Source: Sphingomonas pokkalii (GTDB taxonomy: Bacteria; Pseudomonadota; Alphaproteobacteria; Sphingomonadales; Sphingomonadaceae). Taken from it: 64,000 bases of DNA. The DNA lies in the NCBI RefSeq assembly GCF_003096275.1, contig NZ_QENQ01000001.1, forward strand, positions 946,475 through 1,010,474, written 5' to 3'. This document shows, in pieces, positions 36,306 to 44,294 of this stretch. The notes under the pieces are model-generated. The model had not been told where the DNA came from, did no database searches, and saw only the letters and a list, made by a program, of their open reading frames with translations. Position 1 is the first letter of the stretch. Every line of letters begins with the position of its first letter. The position numbers and the translations under genes are program-made.

Positions 36306-36679
36306 CGACCCGGTTTTCCTCGTCTTCAGGAGTAGATAACCGGCAAACCTTAGGGGGGATCGCACCGCGATACCAGCACGCCCGCGCGTGAGAGCAGGGC
36401 GCTTCGTCGACGCGCGAAGGACCTGCGGGCACATGCGCATGGTCCGTCTTCGTGATGAATGATGCAAGTTGAATAGAGTCAATGTTGCCGAGATTAATAA
36501 TAAGCGTAAAATGAAGATGTGGAAACGAGTCGTCGTATCCGCTGGGTGGCACCGATAAATTAAATAAACCATTCAAAAGACTCGATGGAAACGATCGGGT
36601 CTATTGTCTTTCGTTCCATCGCGACGCGTAACGGCGCGGCGAACGGAATGTTATGTCCAAAGCAGGCAGGAGAGATGCA
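36306..36679. other. 374-base intergenic region, AT-rich in its second half
   Basis: No gene is supported. It should hold promoters of the membrane-protein gene (minus) and the lectin gene (plus). From about 36450 to 36660 the DNA is clearly AT-richer than the window (for example ATTAATAATAAGCGTAAAAT near 36493), unlike its neighbours. A weak plus-strand promoter could be TTGAAT (36469-36474), 18 bases, ATTAAT. No repeats or terminal insertion-sequence ends are visible. Confidence 0.5.
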
Positions 36680-37501
36680 ATGACGGTATATGCGATTCAG
36701 AACCGTTGGGGCGGGGACGGAGCGCCCTGGCATGAAGGTGGCATTTTCAACATCGGCAACCGTCCGGATCAAAAGCCGATCGCATTGAAGATCGAATCCG
36801 GCGACGGCGGAACCAGCTTTTCGGGCACCATGACCTATCAGGGCGAAGACCCGATCAGCGTACGCGCGACGCTGGTGACGACGAACTGCTACCGCGTGGA
36901 AAATCATTGGGGTGGCGAGGGAGCGCCCTGGCACGAAGCCGGCCTGTTCCTGCTGGGATCACGCAACGGCCAGAATGCGGTTTATTTCGACCTCAAGTCG
37001 GATGATGGCGGCGACACCCTGAACGGCACCATGCGCTATCAGCGCGAAGGTGACATCAGCGTTAAGGGGGCGGTGCAGATCGGCGCCATCACCTATAACG
37101 CGCTCAACCATTGGAGTGGGGCGGGACATCCTTGGCATCCGGGTGGCCAATGGGTGGCAGGTAATCGCGGGCCGACCGCGCCGGTTACCGCGCTCAATGT
37201 CAAAAGCGACGACCAGGGTCGCACGCTGGCAGGAACCATGTCCTATCTGGGCGATGGTCCACTCCAATTCCGGGGCACGCTGATCGCGGCGAACACCTAT
37301 AGTGTGGTGAACCGAACTTATGAGGGTGAGTCCTGGCTTCCCGGCGGCACCTGGGTGCTGGGCTGCCGCACCAACCAGAACGCCGTATTGATCGAGGCTG
37401 CCTTCGAAGCCGGGATCGAAGGCAAGATGAAATATGAGGGTGAAGGCCCGATTGGCCTCAAACTGGAACCTTCGGTGCAGATCGCATTGGCCGACGCCTG
37501 A
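36680..37501 (+). CDS. OAA-family lectin (high-mannose-binding type), four repeats
   Basis: 273 residues from the ATG at 36680 (AGGAGA 7 bases upstream). Made of four tandem repeats of about 67 residues: 2-68, 69-135, 136-204, 205-273. Repeats 1-3 carry the carbohydrate-site motif N-x-W-(G/S)-G-x4-P-W-H (starting at 8, 75, 143) and all four end in a GTMxYxGxxPI-like segment. This is the signature of Oscillatoria agardhii agglutinin homologues, including four-repeat members from Myxococcus and Burkholderia, which bind branched high-mannose glycans. Repeat 4 has lost the motif (NRTYEGESWLPGG). No signal peptide is visible. The native role in bacteria is unknown. Confidence 0.9.
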   Translation: MTVYAIQNRWGGDGAPWHEGGIFNIGNRPDQKPIALKIESGDGGTSFSGTMTYQGEDPISVRATLVTTNCYRVENHWGGEGAPWHEAGLFLLGSRNGQNAVYFDLKSDDGGDTLNGTMRYQREGDISVKGAVQIGAITYNALNHWSGAGHPWHPGGQWVAGNRGPTAPVTALNVKSDDQGRTLAGTMSYLGDGPLQFRGTLIAANTYSVVNRTYEGESWLPGGTWVLGCRTNQNAVLIEAAFEAGIEGKMKYEGEGPIGLKLEPSVQIALADA

Positions 37502-37564
37502 TACGCCAGCGCATCTCCGCGTGGCTCGTTGACGGTCGGCGGCTCGGAGAATGCGGCCAAACGG

Positions 37565-37596
37565 CATCGGGCCGGGAAACCCATCCCGGCCCGATG
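37565..37596. terminator. Strong hairpin between lectin and lpd
   Basis: Thirteen-pair perfect stem CATCGGGCCGGGA/TCCCGGCCCGATG with loop AACCCA, between the convergent lectin and lpd genes. It is followed by TTCGTT only, so terminator strength is uncertain. Confidence 0.6.
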
Positions 37597-37638
37597 TTCG
37601 TTCAGCGGCTTGCGGCGTTGTATGACGCCGCTGCCGGA

Positions 37639-39036
37639 TCAGATGTGCAGTGCCTTGCCATAGGCGCCGAGCACGGCCTCGTGCATCGTCTCGCTGATCG
37701 TCGGGTGCGGGAACACCGTTTCCATCAGCTCGGCCTCGGTCAGCTCGCCGGTCTTGCCGATCGTATAGCCCTGGATCATCTCGGTCACTTCCGCGCCGAT
37801 CATGTGCGCGCCGAGCAGCTCGCCGGTCTTGGCGTCGAACACCGTCTTCACAAAGCCTTCCGGCTCGCCGAGCGCGATCGCCTTGCCGTTGCCGATGAAG
37901 GGGAAGTTGCCGACCTTCACCTCGTAGCCGGCTTCCTTGGCCTTGGCTTCGGTGAGGCCGACGCTGGCGATCTGCGGGTGGCAATAGGTGCAGCCCGGGA
38001 TGTTGCGCGGGTCCATCGCGTGCGGGTGGCCGCCGTTGATCGCTTCCACCGCGATCACGCCCTCATGGCTGGCCTTGTGCGCGAGCCAAGGCGGCGCGGT
38101 GACGTCGCCGATCGCCCAGAGGCCGTCGACATTGGTGCGGCAGGCACCGTCCGTCACGATATGCCCGCGCTCGGTCTTCACGCCGAGGGTCTCGAGGCCG
38201 ATATTCTCGGTGTTCGGCACGATGCCGATCGCGACGATGACGTGGCTGAATTCCTCGACGGTGACCTTGCCGTCCTTGCCCTTGATCGACGCCTTCACGC
38301 CGCCCGCCGTCACGTCGAGCTTCTCGACCCCGGTCTGGGTGAGGATGGTCATCCCCTGCTTCTTGAACGCCTTTTCCAGGTGCGCGGAGACGTCCTTGTC
38401 TTCCACCGGCACGATCCGGTCGAGCATCTCGACGATCGTCACCTTGGCGCCCATGTCGTTGTAGAAGCTGGCGAACTCCACGCCGATCGCGCCCGAGCCG
38501 ATGACCAGCAGCTTGGTCGGCATCTCGGTGGGCGTCATCGCGTGGCGATAGGTCCAGATGCGCTTGCCGTCGGCCTTGGCGAAGGGCAGGTCGCGGGCGC
38601 GCGCGCCGGTGGCGACGATGATGTTCTTCGCCTCCAGATCGGTCTTCTTGCCGTCGGCGGCGGTGACGGTCAGCTTGCCCTTCGCGGTCAGCACGCCGGT
38701 GCCCATGTGCACCGCGATCTTGTTCTTCTTCATCAGGTGCGTGACGCCCTGATTGAGCTGCTTGGCAACGCCGCGCGAGCGCTTGACCACCGCATCCAGA
38801 TCGGCGCTGATCTGGTTGGCGATCAGGCCGTAGTCCTTGGCGTGCTGCATATAGTGGAAGATTTCCGCCGAGCGCAGCAATGCCTTGGTGGGGATGCAGC
38901 CCCAGTTGAGGCAGATGCCGCCGAGCAGCTCGCGCTCGACAATGGCGGTCTTCAGGCCCAACTGGGCCGCCCGGATCGCCGCGACATAGCCGCCGGGGCC
39001 CGAGCCGAGAACGAGGACGTCGTAGGATTCAGCCAA
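37639..39036 (-). CDS. lpd: Dihydrolipoamide dehydrogenase (E3)
   Basis: 465 residues starting at a TTG (39036) that gives MAESYDVLVLGSGPGG. FAD site GSGPGGYVAAIRAAQLG, redox-active disulfide C42-LNWG-C47, NAD domain (LLVIGSGAIGVEFASFY) and C-terminal interface with the PHPTISE His-Glu pair are all present. E3 reoxidises the lipoyl groups of 2-oxoacid dehydrogenases. It ends the pyruvate dehydrogenase E2 operon. Its start overlaps the end of the DUF559 gene by 8 bases, and no other start is in frame nearby, so lpd is probably translated by coupling to that inserted gene. Confidence 0.96.
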   Translation of the reverse strand: MAESYDVLVLGSGPGGYVAAIRAAQLGLKTAIVERELLGGICLNWGCIPTKALLRSAEIFHYMQHAKDYGLIANQISADLDAVVKRSRGVAKQLNQGVTHLMKKNKIAVHMGTGVLTAKGKLTVTAADGKKTDLEAKNIIVATGARARDLPFAKADGKRIWTYRHAMTPTEMPTKLLVIGSGAIGVEFASFYNDMGAKVTIVEMLDRIVPVEDKDVSAHLEKAFKKQGMTILTQTGVEKLDVTAGGVKASIKGKDGKVTVEEFSHVIVAIGIVPNTENIGLETLGVKTERGHIVTDGACRTNVDGLWAIGDVTAPPWLAHKASHEGVIAVEAINGGHPHAMDPRNIPGCTYCHPQIASVGLTEAKAKEAGYEVKVGNFPFIGNGKAIALGEPEGFVKTVFDAKTGELLGAHMIGAEVTEMIQGYTIGKTGELTEAELMETVFPHPTISETMHEAVLGAYGKALHI

Positions 39037-39421
39037 GGTGTGCTTCCTTCTGCTCCCTCCCCCCTTGCGGGGGAGGGCTGGGGAGAGGGGTGCGGGCGGC
39101 GGGGCTCGACGCCCCGGCGGCCGCGGTCAGGGCCGACAGGATGGCGGTGGCGACCGCGTCCGTGTCGGCGAGGATGTCGTTGTTGTAAAAGCGCAAGATG
39201 CTGAAACCCTGCGCCTTTATCCATGCGTCGCGGGTGGCGTCGTACGCGCTGTCGATGTGCTGCGACCCGTCGGCCTCGATGATGAGCCGGGCTTCAAGGC
39301 ACACGAAGTCTACGATGTAGCGGCCGAGGGACTGCTGGCGCTTCCACTTCCAGCCCGCCAGCCGCTTGGCGCGGAGGAGCGACCAGAGACGGCGTTCGGC
39401 TTCGGTCGGGTTCTTGCGCAT
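39029..39421 (-). CDS. DUF559 endonuclease-like protein
   Basis: 130 residues from the ATG at 39421 (MRKNPTEAERRLWSLLRAKRL). The DUF559 domain, related to very-short-patch-repair and other PD-(D/E)XK nucleases, is clear: WKWKRQQSLGRYIVDFVCLEARLIIEADGSQH (VDFVC and E-x-D around 53-67), then DAWIKAQGFSILRFYNNDIL. Biological function is unknown for the family. The frame runs on upstream through the palindromic repeats and is not coding there. The last residues (PLPSPPPQGGREQKEAHLG) are translated from another copy of the repeat. It lies in the gap between the thioesterase and lpd. Confidence 0.8.
   Translation of the reverse strand: MRKNPTEAERRLWSLLRAKRLAGWKWKRQQSLGRYIVDFVCLEARLIIEADGSQHIDSAYDATRDAWIKAQGFSILRFYNNDILADTDAVATAILSALTAAAGASSPAARTPLPSPPPQGGREQKEAHLG
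39055..39077. repeat. C/G palindrome, copy A (in DUF559 3' end)
   Basis: 23-base palindrome CCCTCCCCCC-TTG-CGGGGGAGGG. Identical in the same orientation to copy C (39541-39563) and, inverted, to copy B (39483-39505). Lies in the coding end of the DUF559 gene, 18 bases from the lpd start. Confidence 0.85.
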
Positions 39422-39482
39422 TTCACGCGCTCTGGCGAGCGCGCGCCCTCTCCCTCCCACCGCCTGACGGCGGCGGGCCCCT

Positions 39483-39505
39483 CCCTCCCCCGCAAGGGGG
39501 GAGGG
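39483..39505. repeat. C/G palindrome, copy B (inverted)
   Basis: Exact reverse complement of copies A and C. Lies upstream of the DUF559 start, preceded on the low-coordinate side by a second stem-forming stretch (CCGCCTGACGGCGG, 39460-39473). Confidence 0.85.
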
Positions 39506-39540
39506 GGAAGAAGAAGGATTAGCGGCTGCAACACGACGCT

Positions 39541-39563
39541 CCCTCCCCCCTTGCGGGGGAGGG
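39541..39563. repeat. C/G palindrome, copy C
   Basis: Exact direct copy of A, also followed by the same trailer (GGGGAGAGGG). A and C therefore bracket the DUF559 gene as direct repeats about 490 bases apart, with B inverted between them. Confidence 0.85.
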
Positions 39564-39627
39564 CCGGGGAGAGGGGGCAGCGAAGGGACGGGCTCGATGC
39601 CCGTTCCTTCGCTATCCATTCCCATCA

Positions 39628-40023
39628 TCACGCAATCGCCTCCACCGGCCGCGGGCGCTTGTGCTCGTCCACCGCGACGAACACGAACTGCGCCTGCGTG
39701 ACCAGGCAGCTTTCCTCGACATGCCGGCCGCGGCGCCAGGCCTGGATCTCGATGGTCATCGAGGTGCGGCCGACCTTGACCAGCTCGGCATAGACCGACA
39801 CTTCGTCGCCCACCGCCACGGGAGAGTGGAACTTCATCCCCTCCACCGCGATCGTCACGGCGCGGCCGCGCGCATAGCGGGAGGCAACCAGGCCGGCGGC
39901 CATGTCCATGTGGCTCATCAGCCAGCCGCCGAAAATGTCGCCATACGGGTTGGTATCGGCCGGCATCGCCGTGACGCGGATTGCCGGCTGGCGATCGGGC
40001 GGGCCGCCCTGTTGATCAATCAT
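39628..40023 (-). CDS. Acyl-CoA thioesterase (hotdog fold, YciA-like)
   Basis: 131 residues from the ATG at 40023. A hotdog thioesterase of the YciA/BACH type: RVTAMPADTNPYGDIFGGWLMSHMDMAAGLVASRYA carries the conserved N-x-x-G-D-(I/V)-F-G-G-W motif with the catalytic Asp, followed by FHSPVAVGDEVSVYAELVKVG. It hydrolyses acyl-CoA esters, probably short or medium chain. It overlaps the small membrane protein gene by 8 bases in the pyruvate dehydrogenase operon, so it may recycle acetyl- or acyl-CoA. Confidence 0.9.
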   Translation of the reverse strand: MIDQQGGPPDRQPAIRVTAMPADTNPYGDIFGGWLMSHMDMAAGLVASRYARGRAVTIAVEGMKFHSPVAVGDEVSVYAELVKVGRTSMTIEIQAWRRGRHVEESCLVTQAQFVFVAVDEHKRPRPVEAIA

Positions 40024-40243
40024 CGTCCCGCGACTCCTCCGTGTGGCGCAGTTTTGCACGGTCTTCCGCATAGGCACGGCGCAAGGGGCCGATGCCCATC
40101 GCCACCACCGCCACCATCACGACATAGGCGACCAGCCAGATGTCGTGCGTGGCGCGGCGGTACGACCAGGCGGCGAGCGACGCGATGATCCACGCCGCGA
40201 TCAGTCCGACCACGATATGGATCACTTCTACGAGAACGCGCAC
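40016..40243 (-). CDS. Small two-span membrane protein
   Basis: 75 residues, two predicted spans (about 6-27 and 36-52), with a basic and acidic C-terminal tail (RRAYAEDRAKLRHTEESRDDD). No family recognised. It fits tightly between pdhC (14 bases upstream) and the thioesterase (8-base overlap) on the same strand, which argues that it is real and part of the operon. Confidence 0.65.
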   Translation of the reverse strand: MRVLVEVIHIVVGLIAAWIIASLAAWSYRRATHDIWLVAYVVMVAVVAMGIGPLRRAYAEDRAKLRHTEESRDDD

Positions 40244-40256
40244 CGCCCGGCTCCGA

Positions 40257-41549
40257 TCAGGCGATCATGCCCATCGGGGCTTCGACGAGTTCCTTGAAGA
40301 CCTTCATCAACTCGGCCCCGTCGGCACCATCGATGGCGCGGTGGTCGAAGCTGCCGGTGGCGCTCATCACCGTCGCCACGCCCAGCGCGTCGTCGATGAT
40401 GTACGGGCGCTTCTCGCCCGCACCGATCGCCATGATCATGCCCTGGGGCGGGTTGATCACCGCTTCGAACTGCTTGATGCCGTACATGCCCATATTGGAC
40501 AGGCTGGCGGTGCCGCCCTGATATTCGTGCGGCTGCAGCTTGCCCTCGCGGGCGCGGGCGGCGAGGTCCTTCATCTCGGTCGCGATCGCCGAGACGCTCT
40601 TGTTCGCGGCGTCCTTGATGATCGGGGTGATCAGGCCGGTCGGTGTCGACACCGCGACCGACACGTCGGCGCGGCTGTACTTGATCAGCTTCTCGCCCGT
40701 GTAGGTGACGTTGCACTTCGGCGTACGCGCCAGCGCCACGCCGAGCGCCTTGATCAGCAGATCGTTGACCGACAGTTTCACGCCGCGCGCCTCGAGCGCC
40801 TTGTTGAGCTCACCGCGCAGCTTGAGCAGCGCGTCGAGGCGGATGTCGACCGTGAGGTAGATGTGGGGCACGGTCTGCTTCGACTCGGTGAGGCGACGCG
40901 CGATCGTCTTGCGGATGTTCGAGAGCTTCTCTTCCTCGTGCGGGATCGAGTCGTCGAACCAGACGGCCTTGGTCTCGGCGGGGGCGGCGGCGGGCGCAGC
41001 AGCGGTCGGCGCCGGGGCAGCGGCAGCCGGGGCGGCAGCAGGCGCAGCGCCGGGCTTGGCGCCTTCGACGTCGGCCTTGACGATGCGGCCGTTGGGGCCC
41101 GAGCCCGTCACCGTTGACAGGTCGACGCCCTTGTCGGCGGCGACGCGGCGCGCGAGCGGGCTCGCCTTGACGCGCGAACCGGCGGCAGCGGCGGGCTGGG
41201 CCGGGGCGGCGGTCGGCGCGGGCGCCGGTGCGCTGGCGGCCGGGGTCGGCGCCGGCGCAGGGGCCGGGCTCGGCGCGGGGGCGGCGCTGGCGGACGAGAC
41301 GTCCTCGCCTTCGCCGGCGATCACCGCGATTACGGTGCCGACCTTAACATTGTCGGTCCCTTCGGCGACCAGGATCTTCCCGATCACGCCTTCGTCGACC
41401 GCTTCGAATTCCATCGTCGCCTTGTCGGTTTCGATCTCGGCAAGCAGGTCGCCGGATTTCACCGTGTCGCCTTCCTTGACGAGCCACTTGGCAAGCGTGC
41501 CTTCCTCCATGGTGGGAGAAAGTGCCGGCATCTTGATTTCGATTCCCAT
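40257..41549 (-). CDS. pdhC: Pyruvate dehydrogenase E2, dihydrolipoyl acetyltransferase
   Basis: 430 residues. Domains in order: one lipoyl domain (1-76, lipoylated K43 in ETDKATMEF), an Ala/Pro-rich linker (about 78-130), the E1/E3-binding peripheral domain ([17 protein letters not shown]), a second Ala/Pro linker, and the acetyltransferase core ending with H403-RAI-D407-G. The N-terminus [17 protein letters not shown] is the pyruvate-type rather than 2-oxoglutarate-type start. It moves acetyl groups to CoA and forms the core of the complex; the E1 genes are not in this window. First gene of the operon that ends with lpd. Confidence 0.95.
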   Translation of the reverse strand: MGIEIKMPALSPTMEEGTLAKWLVKEGDTVKSGDLLAEIETDKATMEFEAVDEGVIGKILVAEGTDNVKVGTVIAVIAGEGEDVSSASAAPAPSPAPAPAPTPAASAPAPAPTAAPAQPAAAAGSRVKASPLARRVAADKGVDLSTVTGSGPNGRIVKADVEGAKPGAAPAAAPAAAAPAPTAAAPAAAPAETKAVWFDDSIPHEEEKLSNIRKTIARRLTESKQTVPHIYLTVDIRLDALLKLRGELNKALEARGVKLSVNDLLIKALGVALARTPKCNVTYTGEKLIKYSRADVSVAVSTPTGLITPIIKDAANKSVSAIATEMKDLAARAREGKLQPHEYQGGTASLSNMGMYGIKQFEAVINPPQGMIMAIGAGEKRPYIIDDALGVATVMSATGSFDHRAIDGADGAELMKVFKELVEAPMGMIA

Positions 41550-41679
41550 GAAGGTTCCCGTCGTTGGTCCTGGGGTGGCTGGCTTCTCCTTTGCCGCCGC
41601 CGTCCCTAGGGTCAAGCCCCGCTCTTGCGCCGGAGGTGGTACCGGTCCACCTAATCGTGGCATTACAAGGAAGGCTTCC

Positions 41680-42135
41680 ATGCGCACCTATCTGGTGGTG
41701 ATCGACGATTCGCCCGAGGCCGAGATCGCGCTGCGTTTTGCCGCGCGGCGGGCGGTGAAGACCGGCGGCAATGTCGAAATCCTGGCACTGATCCCCCCGG
41801 CCGAATTCGTCCAATGGGGCGGGGTGATGGCGACGATCGAGGAGGAAGCGCGCGAACGCGCCGAGGCGCTGGTCGCGCGGGCGGCGGGCACGCTGTTCAC
41901 CGAATCGGGGCTGACCCCGTCGATCACGGTGCGCGAGGGCGACGGGCCGAAAGTCGTCCGCGAGATGCTGGCCGCCAACCCGGACGTGGCCGCGCTGGTG
42001 CTGGGCGCGGCGCCGAGCGGGGCGCCGGGCAAGCTGGTCGCCCATTTCACTGGTGCCGATGCCGGCAAGCTGGCGGTGCCGGTGATGATCATCCCCGGCT
42101 CGCTCGACATGGATGCGATCGACCGGCTGAGCTGA
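41680..42135 (+). CDS. Universal stress protein family (UspA)
   Basis: 151 residues from the ATG at 41680 (AAGGAAGG upstream). Rossmann-like UspA domain: [25 protein letters not shown], then a C-terminal segment [23 protein letters not shown]. The canonical ATP loop G-x2-G-x9-G-(S/T) is partly recognisable ([17 protein letters not shown]), so nucleotide binding is unsure. The protein is divergent from pdhC. The role is stress-linked but unspecified. Confidence 0.85.
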   Translation: MRTYLVVIDDSPEAEIALRFAARRAVKTGGNVEILALIPPAEFVQWGGVMATIEEEARERAEALVARAAGTLFTESGLTPSITVREGDGPKVVREMLAANPDVAALVLGAAPSGAPGKLVAHFTGADAGKLAVPVMIIPGSLDMDAIDRLS

Positions 42136-42175
42136 GTCGATTGACCCGCGCGGCCGGGCGCGTCAGCATAAGCCC

Positions 42176-43477
42176 ATGCGCATCCTCGCTGTTTTGCCGT
42201 TCGCCCTGTTCGCAACCCCTGTCGCCGCGCAGGAGCGCCCCGATCCTGCGCGCCTGAAGGCGACCGTCGAGAAGCTGGTTAGCTTCGGCACGCGGCACAC
42301 GCTGTCCGATCCCGACAACCCCACCCGCGGCATCGGTGCGGCGCGGCGCTGGTTCGGCGGCGAACTCGCCAAGATTGGCGCGGCGTGCGGCGGCTGCATC
42401 GAGACGAGCGAGGTCGCCCGCGAGTTCAAGGGCCCCCGCGCGCCGAACGGGGTGCGGATCGTCGATGTGCTGGGCATCCAGCGCGGCAGCGAGCCGAACC
42501 GCGTCGTGATCGTGATGGGGCATATCGACAGTCGCGTGTCGGACGTGATGAACGCCATTGCCGATGCGCCTGGCGCCAACGACGATGCCTCGGGCGTGGC
42601 ACTGGTGCTGGAAGCGGCGCGAATCCTGTCGAAGCACAAGTTCAAGGCGACGATCGTCTATGCAGCGCTCTCCGGCGAGGAGCAGGGGCTATATGGCGGG
42701 CAATTGCTTGCCGAGACCGCCAAGGAACGCGGCTGGACCGTATCGGCGGTGCTCAACAATGATATCGTCGGCAACACGATCGGTCAGGATGGGCGCCGGG
42801 TGGCGGATCGGGTGCGGGTATTCTCCGAGGGCGCGCGCGATTCCGAGACGCTGGCCGAAGCCAAGGCGCGTCGCGCCGATGGCGGCGAGGATGACGGCCC
42901 CAGCCGCGCGCTGGCCAAGGCGATCCGCGGCATCGCGGCGGCGGATCCGAAGGGGCTCAAGGTGCTGATGGTCCGGCGCCCGGACCGTTTCGGGCGCGGC
43001 GGCGATCATTCGCCGTTCCTCGCGCTCGGCTATCCGGCAGTGCGCTTTTCGGTGGGCGTCGAGAATTACGATGCGCAGCACCAGGATCTGCGGACCGACG
43101 GCGGCAAGGTCTATGGCGACACGGTCGACCGGATGGACTTCCCCTATTTGGCCAGGGTGACGGCGCTAAACATCGCCACGCTGCGCCGCCTCGCCAGCGC
43201 GCCCGCCGTGCCGGCACCGGTGGTGATCGGCGGTGCGCTCGCCACCGATACCAGCGTGCAGTGGGCGGCCGTGCCCGGTGCGGCGAAGTACCGGGTCTAT
43301 TGGCGCGACGCCGACGCCGATGGCTGGGCACGGCATCGCGACGTACCAGGCAGCCAGACCCGGGCGACGCTGAAGGGCGTGATCGTCGACGACACGTTCG
43401 TGGGCGTATCCGCGATCGCCGCGGACCGCGCCGAGAGTCTGGTCGGCTTCGGTGGCCGCGCGGCACCCGGCCGCTGA
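42176..43477 (+). CDS. Secreted M28 family metallopeptidase
   Basis: 433 residues with signal peptide MRILAVLPFALFATPVAA. Zinc-peptidase M28 core: VIVMGHIDSR (His-x-Asp), GANDDASGVALVLEAAR (bridging Asp), LSGEEQGLYGG (Glu-Glu), then VLNNDIVGN and HSPFLALGYPAVRF for the remaining ligands. After it, a roughly 90-residue beta-rich C-terminal domain (about 345-433, VQWAAVPGAAKYRVYWRD) resembles a fibronectin type III-like module. Probably an exported aminopeptidase for peptide nutrition. Confidence 0.9.
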   Translation: MRILAVLPFALFATPVAAQERPDPARLKATVEKLVSFGTRHTLSDPDNPTRGIGAARRWFGGELAKIGAACGGCIETSEVAREFKGPRAPNGVRIVDVLGIQRGSEPNRVVIVMGHIDSRVSDVMNAIADAPGANDDASGVALVLEAARILSKHKFKATIVYAALSGEEQGLYGGQLLAETAKERGWTVSAVLNNDIVGNTIGQDGRRVADRVRVFSEGARDSETLAEAKARRADGGEDDGPSRALAKAIRGIAAADPKGLKVLMVRRPDRFGRGGDHSPFLALGYPAVRFSVGVENYDAQHQDLRTDGGKVYGDTVDRMDFPYLARVTALNIATLRRLASAPAVPAPVVIGGALATDTSVQWAAVPGAAKYRVYWRDADADGWARHRDVPGSQTRATLKGVIVDDTFVGVSAIAADRAESLVGFGGRAAPGR

Positions 43478-43568
43478 TACCCCAAATACGAACAATTGAA
43501 CCCGAGCGCGCGAACGTTCATAGGAGCGCCGTGCGGGGGCGTACAAAAAACAGTAAGGTCGCGTAACG

Positions 43569-44294
43569 ATGCTCGCAACCCATGCCGCCATTGACGATCC
43601 CGCTACCCTGCTGGTGGTGGATGATGACCGTGATATTCGCCTGCTCCTCGCCAACAGCCTGGGCGCGCGGGGATATCGGGTGGAAACCGCGTCGAATGCG
43701 CGCGACATGGATCAGATTCTCGAAACCACCTCGGTCGATCTGGTGATCCTGGACGTGATGATGCCCGGCGAGGATGGGCTGTCCGCCTGCCGCCGGATCG
43801 CCACGCCGGACGGCCCCGACGTGATCCTGCTCAGCGCGCTGGGCGAGGAGCAGGATCGGATCCTCGGCCTCGAAGTCGGTGCCAGCCATTATCTGTCCAA
43901 ACCGTGCAGCCCGCGCGAAATCCTGGCCACGGTGCGCGCCGCGTTGCGTAAGCGCGGTGCAGCGCCGACTCCGCCCAGCGGCGATCTTTACAGCTTCGAA
44001 GGATGGCGAATCGACCTGGGCAGCCACGAGCTGTTCGATCCGCAGGGCGTGCTGGTGGGCCTGACCGACGGCGAGTTCGCCGTACTGCGCGTCTTTATCG
44101 AACGTCCGCGCCGGGTGCTTTCGCGGGAAGCGCTGCTGGCGGCGGCACGCGGGCCCGATTCGGATGCCTATGATCGCGCGATCGACGTGCAGGTGAGCCG
44201 CCTGCGCCGCAAGCTGCGCGCCGGGGGGGATGAGATTATTCGAACGGTGCGCAACGAGGGCTATCTCTTCGTGCCGCGCGTTCTGCGCGCATGA
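43569..44294 (+). CDS. OmpR-family response regulator
   Basis: 241 residues. Receiver domain with acidic D18-D20, phosphoacceptor D62 (VDLVILDVMMPGEDG) and Lys in LSKPCSPREI; C-terminal winged-helix DNA-binding domain (FEGWRIDLGSHELFDPQGVLV, REALLAAARGPDSDAYDRAIDVQVSRLRRKL). Stop overlaps the sensor kinase start by 4 bases (ATGA), so the two are one unit. The regulated genes are not known; no obvious local target is linked. Confidence 0.95.
   Translation: MLATHAAIDDPATLLVVDDDRDIRLLLANSLGARGYRVETASNARDMDQILETTSVDLVILDVMMPGEDGLSACRRIATPDGPDVILLSALGEEQDRILGLEVGASHYLSKPCSPREILATVRAALRKRGAAPTPPSGDLYSFEGWRIDLGSHELFDPQGVLVGLTDGEFAVLRVFIERPRRVLSREALLAAARGPDSDAYDRAIDVQVSRLRRKLRAGGDEIIRTVRNEGYLFVPRVLRA

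Noticed and set aside
36127..36576. 149-codon minus-strand frame at the start of the membrane-protein gene
   Set aside because: Out-of-frame shadow of the membrane-protein N-terminus; residue mix is typical of a shifted frame.
39422..39631. N-terminal extension of the DUF559 protein to an ATG at 39631
   Set aside because: It is translated palindromic repeat (PPPQGGRE-type residues) and not part of the domain.
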